From positions 447,305-511,304 of the forward strand of contig PJRA01000172.1 of assembly GCA_016987375.1 (NCBI GenBank): a stretch of 64,000 nucleotides of DNA. Reading direction: 5' to 3'. The stretch comes from Brachionus koreanus. Taxonomy: Eukaryota; Rotifera; Eurotatoria; Ploima; Brachionidae. This document shows, in pieces, positions 11,098 to 22,880 of the stretch. The position numbers were made by a program, and so were the translations under genes. Every line of letters starts with the position of its first letter. Within the stretch, counting starts at the first letter, position 1. The notes under the pieces were generated by a model. The model had not been told where the DNA came from. It did not search any database and worked only from the letters and a program-made list of their open reading frames with translations.

Positions 11098-12310
11098 TAC
11101 TTCAATACAAATGGATCATTTAAATTTGAAATAATTCGTTTATTTATATATATGACCTAATAAGAAAATTTGAAAAATTAGAATTTAAAATTTTTAGAAT
11201 TATTTTTAAAATATACAATGCATCTACTCTACGATTTTATATTTATATATATATATATATATATATATAGACGTTTTGATATTATAGTCAAAATTAGAAA
11301 ATAAAAATTACAAATAATTGGTAAATTAAATTTAAGCAAGAAAATGAAATTAATTTTAATATGTTCATGAATGATATTTCAAATTAAACACATAAAATTA
11401 ATAGGAAAATAATAGTTACCAAAGTCGCACGAATACAGAGCTTTGAGTTTAGTTTTTCTCAAAACAATTTAAAAAGAAACCTAACAACACGATTACGGTA
11501 GCATAAAGATAGAAAAAATGAATGTCTAATTTCAAAGAATTTTAGCAAAATTGCAACGTGTATTTTAATATTTTCTAAAATTCAATGCATACACCATTAA
11601 AGAAATACTATATTGTTTAGAATAAATTTTTCTACTCCCATAAAATAGAAATTAAAAAAACTGCAGAATTTTTTTTTTTTAAAAACGAAAATGCATATTT
11701 AGGAGAGAAAAGAAAAAACGAGACCTAAGAAAAAGAAAGATGGTGATTTTTTAAATAGATAAAATTCAGAAAAAAATAATGGCGTTTTTTGAAAAATTTA
11801 AAATTTTAATTTCTGCTTAAGCTTAATGTTCAAAAATATGCAACATAATCTAGTTGGTTAAAAATAATCAAAACTCCGCCCATATTAATAATTTATTTTA
11901 TTTTAAATTCATAATTAGCCATTTTTTTCTATTTGAGTTCAAAATATCCACCTCCATGCAATGTCCAACGAACAGTTTGTTAAAAACAAATTAAATTAAG
12001 TTCTTTTGCGCAATTTTTCATTTATTTTTTTATCAATTTATTATAGGAGATTGCTGTCAAAGAAATCAAATAAAAAACTAAATAAATTTATCAACAATAA
12101 CCAAAATTAAAATATAAAAATAGCTTTGGAAAAAAAATGTTAATATTAATTTGACACGGCATTAATTTTTAAACACTCTTAAGCATTAAAACAAACATAA
12201 TTTGTTTTAGCGTTTTCTCTACCATGTACATAACAAATTATCAAATATTGTGTAAAAAATCTTATACTTTCAAATTTATTGGGACTTTACATTCATAAAA
12301 GCATATTTAA
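11098..12310. other. Intergenic between zinc-finger gene and ATG12
   Basis: This AT-rich spacer carries the presumed 5' regions of the zinc-finger gene (-) and ATG12 (+), so it may hold a divergent promoter region. I see no defined promoter motif. A perfect TA dinucleotide run lies at about 11244-11269. No coding-like frame was found. Confidence 0.5.
11244..11269. repeat. (TA)n microsatellite
   Basis: A perfect alternating TA run of about 26 nt in the spacer upstream of the zinc-finger gene. It is likely length-polymorphic. Confidence 0.85.
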
Positions 12311-12773
12311 ATGATGTCAGACTCAATAAAAAATCCTGAAAATAATGATGATCCTACCGAGAAAACATTATTTCAAGGTAAATTTAATATCTCTAGCTTA
12401 TATTCGATAAAATATTTTTGAACTTAAATAACATATAGATTCAAAAAACGAACCAGAGACAAAACTATCTCCTTCAGATTTAAATAATACGTCAAATTCT
12501 AGTCCTTCCAAAATTGAAATAAATTTGAAATCAGCCGGTAACGCTCCAATATTAAAGAAAAAAAAATTCATATTAGAGAGGACAAAAACTGTCAAGTTCA
12601 TTATAGAATGGCTAAAAAAATACATGCGACTCGAAGCCAAAGATCAAATTTTTCTATACGTAAATCAGGAATTCGCTCCGTCGCCAGATACAGAAATCGG
12701 AACAATTTACGATTGTTTTAGAACTGGAAATTCAGTAATTTTCTATTACTGTATAACCCCAGCATGGGGTTAA
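12311..12773 (+). CDS. ATG12: Ubiquitin-like autophagy protein ATG12
   Basis: ATG12 is the ubiquitin-like modifier joined to ATG5; the conjugate drives LC3/ATG8 lipidation during autophagosome growth. Two exons (12311..12377 and 12439..12773) join across a 61-nt GT-AG intron, completing a GAT codon and giving 133 residues. The first about 60 residues are a Ser/Asn/Pro-rich disordered tail. The ubiquitin fold then carries the family signatures FILERTKTVKFIIEWLKKYM, IFLYVNQEFAPSPDTEIGTI and YDCFRTGNSVIFYY. The protein ends in AWG, so the C-terminal glycine used for conjugation is present and already exposed, as in other ATG12s. The first of two adjacent ATGs is taken as the start. Downstream, 12774-13217 is AT-rich with nothing recognised. 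Confidence 0.95.
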
Positions 12774-13217
12774 ATAAGCTTACATTATTTTTTAAATACT
12801 TTTTTTGTTTACGAATAAATACCGTCATTATTTATTAATATCACTTGTAACTTGATTAATCATATCAATAAAATTGCTTAAAAAAAAACATAAAGTAAAA
12901 TTTTTCACAAAATTATCTAGTATAATTTTAAAAAGTACTAAATGCAAGCTTTTTTTTTTGAACAAGAAATCTGCATGATAGGAAAAAATTTTATTAAATA
13001 TTTTTATTTAAATTTTTTTCGTTCGGATAAAATATAAACTCTAGTCGTAAATTTATCAATTTAATTTATTAAAAATTTGTTAAATCTAAAAAATATTCAT
13101 AAAATTTTTTTTAAGTCTTAAATTTTAACTTAATTTGCCTTCTCTTACCTGTAATAGGGTAAGTTAATATATAAACTTTTAAAAATAGAATAAATTAAAA
13201 TTTATTGATTTTTAGAC

Positions 13218-15415
13218 ATGGCATCAAAGTTAAGATTAGTTATTTTGGGAGCACCTGGTTCTGGAAAAGGAACAATTTCTTCTCGTATCATAAACGAATT
13301 TAAAATGGCTCACTTGTCAAGTGGTGACATTTTGAGATCTAATGTGCAAAAAAAAACTGAATTAGGTCTTAGGGTCCAAGATTCGATTTCCAAAGGACAG
13401 CTTGTATCCGATGATATAATTACAAGACTAGTTATTCAAGAACTTAAAAAAATGAGAACAAATTGGCTTCTTGATGGATTTCCAAGGAATTTAAATCAAT
13501 GCAATGCTCTAGAGAATGAAAATATATTTATAGACAAAGTGATTAATCTGGAGGTGCCATTTGATGAAATAACAAATCGTTTAAAGCACAGGTGGATTCA
13601 TCCACCAAGTGGCCGAGTCTATAATCTCGAGTTTAATCCTCCAAAAGTTCCGGTAAGTTTTAAAATTTTATAAGCATTTAAATTCTTGCTTTTATTTAAA
13701 TTCTGACTATAATGAATTCTGAATAAAAAGCTAAGCATAATTGTAATTTTTTTCTAAAATTAGACATAGCGCAACATCCTAAGCAAGATTCGGCCAATTT
13801 TGCAGGGGTTTTGCCATATTTCATTTACAGGATCACCTTTATAACCTAAAAAAAAAGTTATTAGATTTTTGACGCATTGTTTTGATAAAATTTCTTGTTT
13901 TTCATAATATGATATAATAGAGGTTTTGTGCAATTTAGTACAACCGAACAAAACAGAACAAAATGTTTAAGATTCTTATAACTTTTCGTTTGAAAGTCAA
14001 AAGCAAGCCCAGTAAATGCAACATGGTGCACTATTCAAAGTTGCAGTAATATCAACAATCTGGTAAAACTCTGCAAATTTAGTATAATTTAAATTTGGAC
14101 AAATTTGGCAAATAGTGTATTTTGCAGAGACTTTGTACATCATTAGCAGACTTTGACTTTAGGTACAACTAATGATTTATTTAAATGTAAATCAAAATTG
14201 TGATCTTTTTATAAAGTAGCTATATTTGTTCTTTAATATACTAGTACTTAAAAAAAAAACTAAATTAAAAAAAGTTTTCTTTGTCAACTGGCACATAGTT
14301 TTTTATCACTAAAATTTAATTTTTGGAAAAATCTGTAAGTCTATAAACATTATATTTAATATGCACTATAACTTATTTTGTTTTTTTTTTCTTTTTAACA
14401 TCGCCTCAAAAGCGGTCATTGAAATAAATAATAATATAAGCTAATTTATAAAAATTAATAATTAATAAAAGCTAATTAATTATTTCTGTCACTCAAATTT
14501 TGTCTTTGTAAGACTGAATTCCGTCAAAGCTGTATTTGCAATAGTAATTGTTTATTTTGTGAAATGTAATTGAAAAAAATTAGGTTGTTTACGTTTTCTT
14601 TATTTTTGATTGATTTTTAAAAGTAAAAATATAAAAAAAATTTACTAAATTTACGATTTATTTCATTTTTTTATTAGATAAAACAAAAACCATTTTGATA
14701 CATTGAAAAAATGAAAGCATTAAATAATTTCGTTAAATATAAGATATTTTATTTTAGAGAAAAGATGATATAACTGGAGAGCCATTGATACAAAGGCCAG
14801 ATGATAGTGAAGATGTTGTTCTTAAAAGATTGAATATCTATAGCCAACAAATCAGGCCTATTCTTGAATTCTATGGGTAATTCATATTTTTTTTCAAAAT
14901 TTTATAGTTGATTGATTATTTTTAGTTCCAAAGGCTTAGTTGAATCATTTACTGGAAGAACCTCAGATTACTTATGGCCTTTGATTAAAAATAAAATACA
15001 CGATTTCAAGTTAAATAAAGAAATTTCTGAAATAAAACTTTACGAAGAAAAGAAAATTATGGCCTCAAAAGAACCAATTACACACACTGGTCAAAAATAT
15101 TCACCAGATGATTACAGAAAAATAAGATTTGAAACAGGACCAAAACTAGTAAATAAAAACTTTGCCATTGATCTAATCAAAGAGGATCCAGTAGTTGTTT
15201 GTGATCAAAGAACTATTTGGTCATCAGGCGGTGGGCCACTTGGTCATCCCAAAATTTTCATAAACCTTTCAAATAATCATGTTCATGATTGTCAATACAG
15301 TGGAAGGAAATTTATAATGAGAAAATTCTATGATCCTTCACAGCATGGAAAATCAATTGATTACAAAGATTATTTAGTTGAAATGAATCAAAAAGAGTTT
15401 GGAATGGCTGCATGA
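13218..15415 (+). CDS. AK3: AK3-type adenylate kinase fused to an NDUFS6-like domain
   Basis: Exons 13218..13652, 14758..14876 and 14926..15415 join in phase to give 347 residues. Residues 1-229 are a mitochondrial-matrix nucleoside-monophosphate kinase of the AK3 (GTP:AMP) class. Visible motifs are the P-loop GAPGSGKGT, the AMP site [16 protein letters not shown], and an AK3-type lid [20 protein letters not shown] followed by [11 protein letters not shown]. In the last exon the frame runs on, without a stop, into about 118 residues resembling complex I subunit NDUFS6: [28 protein letters not shown] and [15 protein letters not shown]. Of the four zinc ligands known in NDUFS6, the His in GHP and one Cys (DCQYS) remain, while two Cys positions are Ser. 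An internal Met at residue 230 could mark an ancestral start. The first intron is 1.1 kb and AT-rich with no gene seen. AK3 identity is firm; NDUFS6 homology is strong by eye; whether the fusion is expressed is inference. Confidence 0.9.
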
Positions 15416-15670
15416 TTAGTTTATTTTTTTTTTTAAATTCAAATCTTTAAATTGGATTAAATCAATAAAGTCATAAAATATAATTCTGATTTTTTTTATA
15501 TTTAAAATATTTATCTATTTCTATTTTTTTAAATTGATATTTTGGACTTATTTAATTTAAACAATATTGAGTTTTTTAGATATCATTTTCCTCTTTATTT
15601 TCATGTGAAAAAAGTTTCAAATTTCTAAAAGAAGAGAAAAATATGAATATATATTAGAATTATTGTTAAT

Positions 15671-17269
15671 TTACTTTGCTCTAATTATTTGCTCTCTTAT
15701 TTCATTATATCTTCTGTCTTCGTATGTCATATTCATCATTTTCATTTGGGAATATCTAATAAGTCCAAACATGGTGCCAAAAATCCCACCGACAGCAGTT
15801 CCAATCATAAAATTTAGCAAACCATGATGCAATCTAAAAATTCCCCCAGAAATTGCTTAAAAAAAATTTAAAGCAAAAAAGAATAAAATTAATTTAATAA
15901 AGTACCTCCACCTATGCTGTAATCGAAAGGAGTCGTTTTGTTGCGATATGATTGTATAAGCATTGAGCTACCTAAAATTATTCCAGAAAATAAACCAAAT
16001 TTGAGTGATACTTTTGTTCCTCCTTTTATAGTTTGCAAATAAACATAATCAATAAATGCTCTCTAAAGATAACTATTTAATATTTTTCAATAATTTAGTT
16101 AAAATAAAATACCGAAGCAGCTTTTTTATCAGAATAAACAGTTACTTGACTATTTCTTTTAAATTTTTCTGAAGATTCATTCATTTCTAATATTGATCCT
16201 AAAATGAATCCTGACACTGAAACTGATGTAAGAATTTGCAGATTTTCATTCAGAAATTCATGATATTCTCCTTGATCACTTAAAGTAAAAAAAAAAAAAA
16301 ATTAGCTTTTTTATTAAACTTAAAGCAATTAAATTATTGATAGATTATTTGTTTTTTTTTTATAATCAATGAATCTGTTTTTCAAAACCTATTCTATTTT
16401 TTGGTTCGATTTTTTTTATAGTTTGTCAGCGTAAATGTTCAATACGTAGAATTTTTTTTTAAAGAATAGTTGACTTGAAAATTCAAAGAATATCAATTAT
16501 GTAAAACCCAAGTTTTATTATTTTAATAAAAGTTCAAAAATAGGATTCAATGATTTGAAAAACATTATAAAGAAATAATTAAGTTTATTTTTTAATCATG
16601 GATAAATTTTCTAGAAATTATTTTTTTTATTAAATTTTTATTTCTGTGAGTTGAATGTTGGAAAATAAATTTTCTAACATTTTATTTTATATGAACTGAT
16701 AAATCATCACAAAAATTAGGTAAAGCTCACTCAGGTAAGGAGGTATAAAAAATTAATGGATTCGAATATAAAGTGACAAGATACACATGTTTAAATATTT
16801 GATGGAAAAGAAAAAAATTTGAAAAGAATTTTGAATTATACAAAACGGTTGGTTTCAAAAGCAAAGAGAGAACTACTTAAAATAAAAACTAATTACTTCT
16901 ATTTTTTTCTAATTTTTTAAATCAATTTAAAATCAAAATAAAATTTAGATTAATTTTAGTTTATTTAATATAGAAATTAAAAGTTTTCATTTCAAATAGA
17001 AAAAAATCATATATTTTCAAGTTTCTTTTTTATCCAATTTAATTTAGATTTAGTAAAAAAATGCAACAAAAAAATATTTACTTGACAGTAAAAAGATCTC
17101 TAACTCTGTCAACTCCATTTTCTTCTAAAATAGATTTTTTAATTTGTGAATCTATTTCTTCTTCGTCTGCTGGAAGTCTATTTTTAACGGAATCATTTGT
17201 TTGAGGCTTCAGGAACGATGTAAAATTCTTTATTTTCTCAGAAATTTGAGTTAATAATTCGTTATTCAT
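15671..17269 (-). CDS. TIMMDC1: TIMMDC1-like complex I assembly factor
   Basis: TIMMDC1 is an inner-mitochondrial-membrane protein of the Tim17/22/23 fold that helps assemble the membrane arm of complex I. Four exons on the minus strand, complement(17082..17269, 16113..16278, 15906..16062, 15671..15855), join in phase to 231 residues; the human protein has about 285. Shared features include the N-terminal GVDRVRDLF (human GWDRLRELF), a glycine-rich first membrane segment (VSVSGFILGSILE), the RAFIDYVYLQTIKGG segment, the YRNKTTPFDYSIGGAISGGI stretch and LLNFMIGTAVGGIFGTMFGL. Glycine-rich hydrophobic helices fit the Tim17-type fold. The C-terminal tail is shorter than in vertebrates. The first intron (16279-17081) is long for this locus and AT-rich, with nothing recognised. 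The gene is convergent with the AK3-NDUFS6 gene, stops 255 bp apart. Confidence 0.85.
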
Positions 17270-17520
17270 TGTTTAGCTAAAAATAATTATTGATAACTTT
17301 GAGAATAAGCGTAAATTTTTTTGAAAGAAAAAATTCACGACTTAAGATTTTCTTTTAAAATGTTACTCAAATTAAATTTACCACTAAATTGACACATTTC
17401 AATTTAACTAACTTTCTACGGAATGTATCTTGTATCTAAAAGATACTTACAGATAAACATTTTTTAATTAATTTTAATAGCAGTCTTTCAATTTTTCAAA
17501 ATCTTGAATTGTTGCATTAA

Positions 17521-17712
17521 CACTAGAAGAACCAAGCATTTTTTTCATGTTTTTTTTTAATTCAAAAATATCTTATAAAAAACCATAATAATTTAATAAA
17601 GTTATTTCATTGAAATTAAAAAATCAAAGGAAATTTTAAAATCTACATAATTCTAAATCTGAAAAATCTATTCAAAAGATACGAAGATTTAAAAATTTTG
17701 GTGCTTCTAGTG
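17521..17712. mobile_element. TTAA-flanked MITE, piggyBac-type
   Basis: A 192-bp non-coding element has imperfect terminal inverted repeats: CACTAGAAGAACCAA at the left, and CACTAGAAGCACCAA when the right end is read on the other strand (14 of 15 match). It is flanked on both sides by TTAA (17517-17520 and 17713-17716). TTAA duplication is the mark of piggyBac-family transposition. The interior is AT-rich with no coding capacity. The rest of the 17270-18179 spacer between TIMMDC1 and ING3 shows nothing else. Confidence 0.75.
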
Positions 17713-18179
17713 TTAAGTATCTTATAACTTATCTACTTGTTTTTATTCTAAATAAAGGTATACAAGGAAAAAACATTCTACGAACTTAAAACATTGCTGC
17801 ATTTGCTTTTTAGGTATTCAAAGATAACATTAATAGTTATAAAAATATTTAAAGAAAAATTGTTTTTAAAAATAGCGTTAATAAATTTGATTTCGACAAT
17901 TTTTATGTAAAAATCTGAAGACAGGTAAATAATTTCCTGATATTAACAGTACTTATAAAATTTATAAAATCATTTATATAAATCAAAATAAAAGCTAAAA
18001 TTATTGAAAACTTTATTTTAAAATTAAATTACCAGTTATCATGAATTAATGCTTAATTAATTACATATATTCTTTATTATAAAAAAAAAAAATAGAAAAA
18101 AACAAGAAAATTCATAACAATTAACTTATTTTCTAAATAAAATAAATTATTTTCGAAAATTATATCTTTCATAAATATT

Positions 18180-19948
18180 TCATGCTGAAAAATTTGTTGA
18201 TGAGTTGATTTGGTTTTGACTGGCGCAACTTGAATCTAGGATTTGGTTCGAAAAATTTATACCAAAAAAACATTTTTCTTTTCGTTTTTTTTTTATGTCT
18301 GATAAACATTTTGGACAAAACCATTTTCCTTTCGGAGCTGAATTGAGACCAACACAATTGAAATGAAACCATTGAGTTTTACACTTAAAAAATTTTTTTT
18401 ATTAAGAATACTAAAATATAAAAAATAAAACAAATTACCGATGAATTATCACACATTATCATATCACCATAGGAAATATCTTTGCAAATGCAATAGCGCT
18501 CATTTGAATCTTCGGCACTATTCCAATCATCTTTCATTTGACGCTCATTACTTGAAAAGTGACTACGAGTGCTTTTTTGAGGTATTTTAAATTTATTTTC
18601 TGAGTCAAGGCTCAACTGATCATCTTCTTCATCGTCTTCAGTACCTAGTCTATCATCTTCATCGAATTCTGCAGTATTTACGCCATTTTCACTGCTTGTT
18701 ACTTCACTGGGTGTTTCATTAGTACCATCATTTGTTTCGTCATCTGTTTGATAAGCTTCATTTTGCAAAGTTTCTTCTAAATTTAAGCTTTCATTTTCTA
18801 AATCAATATTTCTAGTTTTTTTATTACGAATCTTATCATTTTTTCTTTTTTTGTTTATTGTATTAATTGAATTATTTTTTTTTAATCCAAAAGAACTCAA
18901 AACATTTGCAAAACTTGCTTCTGTGCTCGTTGTTTGCTTAGTAGAAGAAGTCAAACCTCTTTTATTCAAGTTTAAAGTTGATAAAGAACTCTTTCTGTTC
19001 AAATTGAATGAGGCATTATTTAAATTTGATGAATTCCATGATGAAGAACTGTCATCATCATCTCTACTCAGTGTATTAGAATTTAGAATACTCTTCTCGC
19101 TTATGTTAGAATGCTTTCGCTTATGACTTGACAAATTTGTTTCAAAGTTTGCTTTGTTGTTTAGCATTAATTGCATCAAATCATTCGAAGACGATGTACA
19201 TAGCGTAAAATCTGAATCGTCACCTATTTGACTGCTCAAATTGTTAAATGTCAAGGATAAATTTGAATATGAATTAATTTTATTTAAGCTATTATTCTCA
19301 TTTAAAGTTTTTGAGCTCAACTCTTGTTCCAATTTAGATGTTATTCCAGCATGGTCTGCCTCAAGTTCAAGCTTAAATTTTTGCAACTCTTGGTCGAGTT
19401 TTTTTAGATATTTATCAATCTTTTTTAGAATTTAGCTTTAATAATCGTTTTAATATTAATTAAAACCTTACGAGCTCAAATAATTGACTAGCTATTTGAA
19501 TTTTATCGTCCGCATTTTCCAATATTTTGCTGTATTCCTTAAATTAATTTGAAAGTGTCAAATATAGAAATATTTGAATTTTTTTTTTAACTTTTTTTAT
19601 AAATATTTCGTCAACAAATATTTAAAATTTTCAAAACATCTCTTACTTTTTTTATTTCTTCACTATTTTCGTTTTTCCACTCTTGTTTTTGTTTTTTACA
19701 TTGATGAAAAAAGGAATCGATCTTCTCTTCTAGTTTTTCCGTTTCAACTAAAAATTATTCATTTTAAAACTATTCTTTATTAAATTATAGAAAACAAACA
19801 TTGAATTTTTAAATCAATTTCTCTTATTTCAGTCAACTTCTCGCGAAGTTCTTGTGGAAATGGCTCAATAACTAAAAATAAAATTTCAGAATTAAAACAC
19901 TGACTAAAAAAATTGCTCACGTTCAAGAAAATCTTCAATATATAACAT
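18180..19948 (-). CDS. ING3: Inhibitor of growth protein 3 (PHD finger)
   Basis: ING3 is a subunit of the NuA4/TIP60 histone acetyltransferase complex that reads H3K4me3 in the nucleus. Six exons, complement(19921..19948, 19800..19871, 19647..19747, 19472..19537, 18439..19419, 18180..18383), join in phase to 483 residues. The N-terminal ING domain begins [20 protein letters not shown], which fits ING3 rather than other ING members, and continues through [20 protein letters not shown] and [13 protein letters not shown]. The middle 300 residues are Ser/Asn/acidic and low-complexity. The C-terminal PHD finger, [17 protein letters not shown] then [10 protein letters not shown] and KGKWFCPKC, has the full Cys4-His-Cys3 set and is split by a 55-nt intron. 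The tail follows a 10-A run, so its last about 40 residues depend on that run's length being right. The 28-nt first exon is well supported by phase. Confidence 0.92.
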
Positions 19949-20548
19949 TTTAGTTTAAAGAATTGGTAGAATAATTGATGTGATTTAATATACCGATATA
20001 TATAATTTGAGCTTTTTTAAAATTTTACAAAAATATTCTTGTTTTACATTATAATTAGTAGTTTATTATAATAATTTTTATATAAAAGAATTTTACTAAT
20101 AAAATTGTCAGAACAAGTAAAACAATTTCTTTGAATAAATTAAAATTTTTTATATGCTAAAATTTTTTGTCTTTCTCATCAATCCTAGGACTTAAGTGTA
20201 TAATTTTTAGACATTTAAGCACTTTTTTCAAATATTTTTCTAAAGTTGGATCTTCAACCAACTCAATTTTAATAAAATTTTAATCTTGTTTCATTCTTTT
20301 TGTGGTAAAATTTTTCACAAAAATGATAAATTAAATAGAGTATCCTTTAAATTTTTTTAAATTAAAACAACTAAAAATCACACAAAAGATAATCTAATCA
20401 ATAGAATTAATATTCAATTCTATAACATTTGTAACTCAAACTTTACTTGTTAAACAAAAATTTAAATTTGAATTTTTTTTATATCTAAAATGTGCCTTCA
20501 ATCAATATAAGCTTAACGTTAAAAAAGTCTGTTTAAGTCTTTTTGTGT

Positions 20549-20719
20549 TCACGCTTTGGTTCTTAATTTTCTAAGCTGACGCCTCCTAGAATGCTTTTTT
20601 GTTTCTAGCTCTTCTTCTCTGTCTTCGTCAATTTGTCTTTCTCTAGTGTCCCAAGCAGTAAATAGTTTTTCTAGGCGTAACCAAATATGGTCTGGAAAGC
20701 TGTAGTGTAAGGTTTTCGT
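20549..20719 (-). pseudogene. Orphan coding-like segment, unrecognised
   Basis: On the minus strand, 56 codons are open between two stops. They encode a charged peptide with SFPDHIWLRLEKLFTAWDTR and then a strongly acidic-to-basic helix-like stretch (RQIDEDREEEL, then KKHSRRRQLRKLRTKA). Base composition is clearly less AT-rich than the flanks, which suggests real coding ancestry. An acceptor-like ACTACAG just upstream of the conserved-looking part is compatible with a terminal exon. It could equally be the C-terminal scrap of a transposon protein. I do not recognise a family. Confidence 0.35.
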
Positions 20720-21468
20720 TCAAAATCGCAATAGAGTGTTGGGATCGAACCAAATTGCGTAAATTGGTTATGATAACTAGGAAAATATCTGAAATATCTG
20801 AAATTGATAATTAATATTTTGATGCTAAAGAGTTAAATTTTAGCGTTCAAGATATTTCAATTTGCAGTTTCAAATTTACAAAAAAAAAAGGGTGCCTGTC
20901 TAGTCTGTTTAAGCGGCATTTGATTTTAATCCTTTTTGTTTTTCAAATCAGATGTTCTTTATCCGTACTCTGTTCTATTCGTATTTATCTAAAAAATAAA
21001 TTTAAAAGAATTCAAGAGTCTTAAATTGAAATTAAAGCAATTAAAAAGAGATATCGACAAAAATGATTAAATGCATAAATTTCTCCAAGTCTAGAATGAA
21101 GCAAGTAAATAGAAACTGTACATGGAAATTATGCGAAAATTGTAATGTCATGCTTCCTTTTGGAGTAAATCAGAAAAATTTGTGAATTTGTGATAAACGA
21201 TGGATTGGACTTAGCTGTTAATAAGTCAAATAAGTCAAACAACTGTTTTTTTTTTAACAAGAAAAAGAGTTCATTTTTATTTGTTTTTCCAAAATTTATT
21301 TTGTGAGAAAATTTTTTTTTAAGTGGTAATTAAAAATTAGATATGCATTTTATAACTTTTTCATAATTCTGTATTTAAGAAAAATTCCTTTTAAATCTAT
21401 TCGAATAGTTAAACTTGAAAATTTAACAAAAAATTTTCGAAGATAATTACATTGATTTTAAAAAAATG

Positions 21469-21498
21469 GTCAAAAAAACCTATCTGGCCTTTGAGTGC
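21469..21498. repeat. Partial copy of the 54-kb TTAA MITE
   Basis: Read on the minus strand from about 21498, this matches the right end of the element at 54039-54220: CACTCAAAG, then a CAGAT/TGGAT segment, then TTTTTTGACCATTTT. The flanking TTAA has decayed and I could not find the left end, so this is a solo or eroded copy. Confidence 0.5.
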
Positions 21499-22880
21499 TG
21501 AATAAAAAATAATTTTTAATTTTTTAGTATTAGCCCTATTACTAGGCTAAAAATATTTAGAGATTAATCTAAAATGTTCAATTAATTTTTTAATAAATAT
21601 CATTTTTATTTCGTTTTTTAATTTTTAAAGCATATTTTTTAATATTTAAATAAACAAATAATGATGAGTGTCATAATGTGGAAAGTGTCAAACAATTTTG
21701 GTTATTTTAAGAAATGTATGAAATAATACAGATTTTGCAAAGAAATTCAATTATAAGCTGAAGGATGAAAGCTTTTTTGTCGAGCTGTTTATTTTTTTAA
21801 AGAACACTATAAAATGTCATCCATAATTAAATTATGTTGTTATTAATTTTTTTTATTTTAATTAATTAATTGAAAATTTGAGGTCTAAATGGCATTCCAA
21901 TAGATGAAACAACTGTTGTTTCACTTTGTTTCATTAGCAGAACAAATTTTTAACTAAACTATTAGAACTAAAGTTATTAGATTTTTTACTTTTTGTATTG
22001 GAAGTTTTGTATGAAATTTCACAATGCCGGTCCAAATAACTAAACAAACAACAAAACGAAATAACTGTTTTTTTCTGTATGTCTATCTAGCATAAAAAAT
22101 CATGTTTTATGAAAAATCATTTTTCGATTTTATATTGTTAAAAATTGGAAAAACCAAAAAACAATGGTTTAAAATTTATTCTAAATTTTAAATTTCTAGA
22201 AAAAACCCCTGTAATATTTTTTTATTTTTCATTAATTATTTTGAATTATTAAAAGTAAATATCGCGTTGAAATAAAATTCTGTTTAATTCTTAAAAATTT
22301 CCATAAGTTTTTTAATTTTTCAAATATTCAAATCTTTTAATTCGAGATTTAGAATTTTAACCCTGAAAAATTTCGGATGTTTTAATTAATAGTTAGCTTT
22401 CTAAGCTAAATTAAAAGTAAATTTGATTTTTAAATAAAATGACTTTTGTCCTAAAGTTTTTCTTGAAAAATAATTAATGTTTGCTGGTTTAGATTTTTTT
22501 TCAAAATTAATCATTTTTAGAATAAGATTTATTAACCAAAAAAAAAAAAAGAAGTGAAAATAATTTATGTTATATAATAAAAAATGGTATTAATGATTGC
22601 CAAAGAATATTTTATGATTCGGTTTATCTACCAAAATAGCATAAATATTGATTGCACAATTAATTCTTCATCGCTCTTACTTGAATATTTGTTTCAATAA
22701 TACTAAATTTTTTTTGTATGGAGTAGAGCTTTGAAGTCTGGCAATTACTAAAAATAAACTATCATGTGAATATATCTTCAAAAGCTTTTTAACAACAATA
22801 AAAAATAAATAAAAATTTTAGTTGAAAACTATTTACATTGAGGTTCAAGAATTTTAATTTATTTTATACTAATGTGTTTT

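Larger units (their letters stand above)
19949..22880. other. Gene-poor AT-rich spacer
   Basis: Nearly 3 kb between ING3 and the KCTD gene. It contains one coding-like orphan segment (20549-20719, minus) and one repeat end (21469-21498), listed separately. The rest is A/T-rich with no coding or RNA signal that I can support. Confidence 0.5.

Noticed and set aside
12398..12640. Minus-strand open frame over ATG12
   Set aside because: It overlaps a clear ATG12 exon in antisense and has no recognisable features.
18169..18372. Minus-strand frame of 67 codons at the ING3 3' end
   Set aside because: It is an alternative frame over the last ING3 exon. The frame kept restores the PHD Cys residues (FNCVGL, FCPKC).
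20742..20760. Minus-strand GGTTCGATCCC resembling a tRNA T-arm or SINE B-box
   Set aside because: No matching acceptor stem, D-arm, anticodon stem or A-box lies at the right distance, so neither a tRNA nor a tRNA-derived SINE can be supported.
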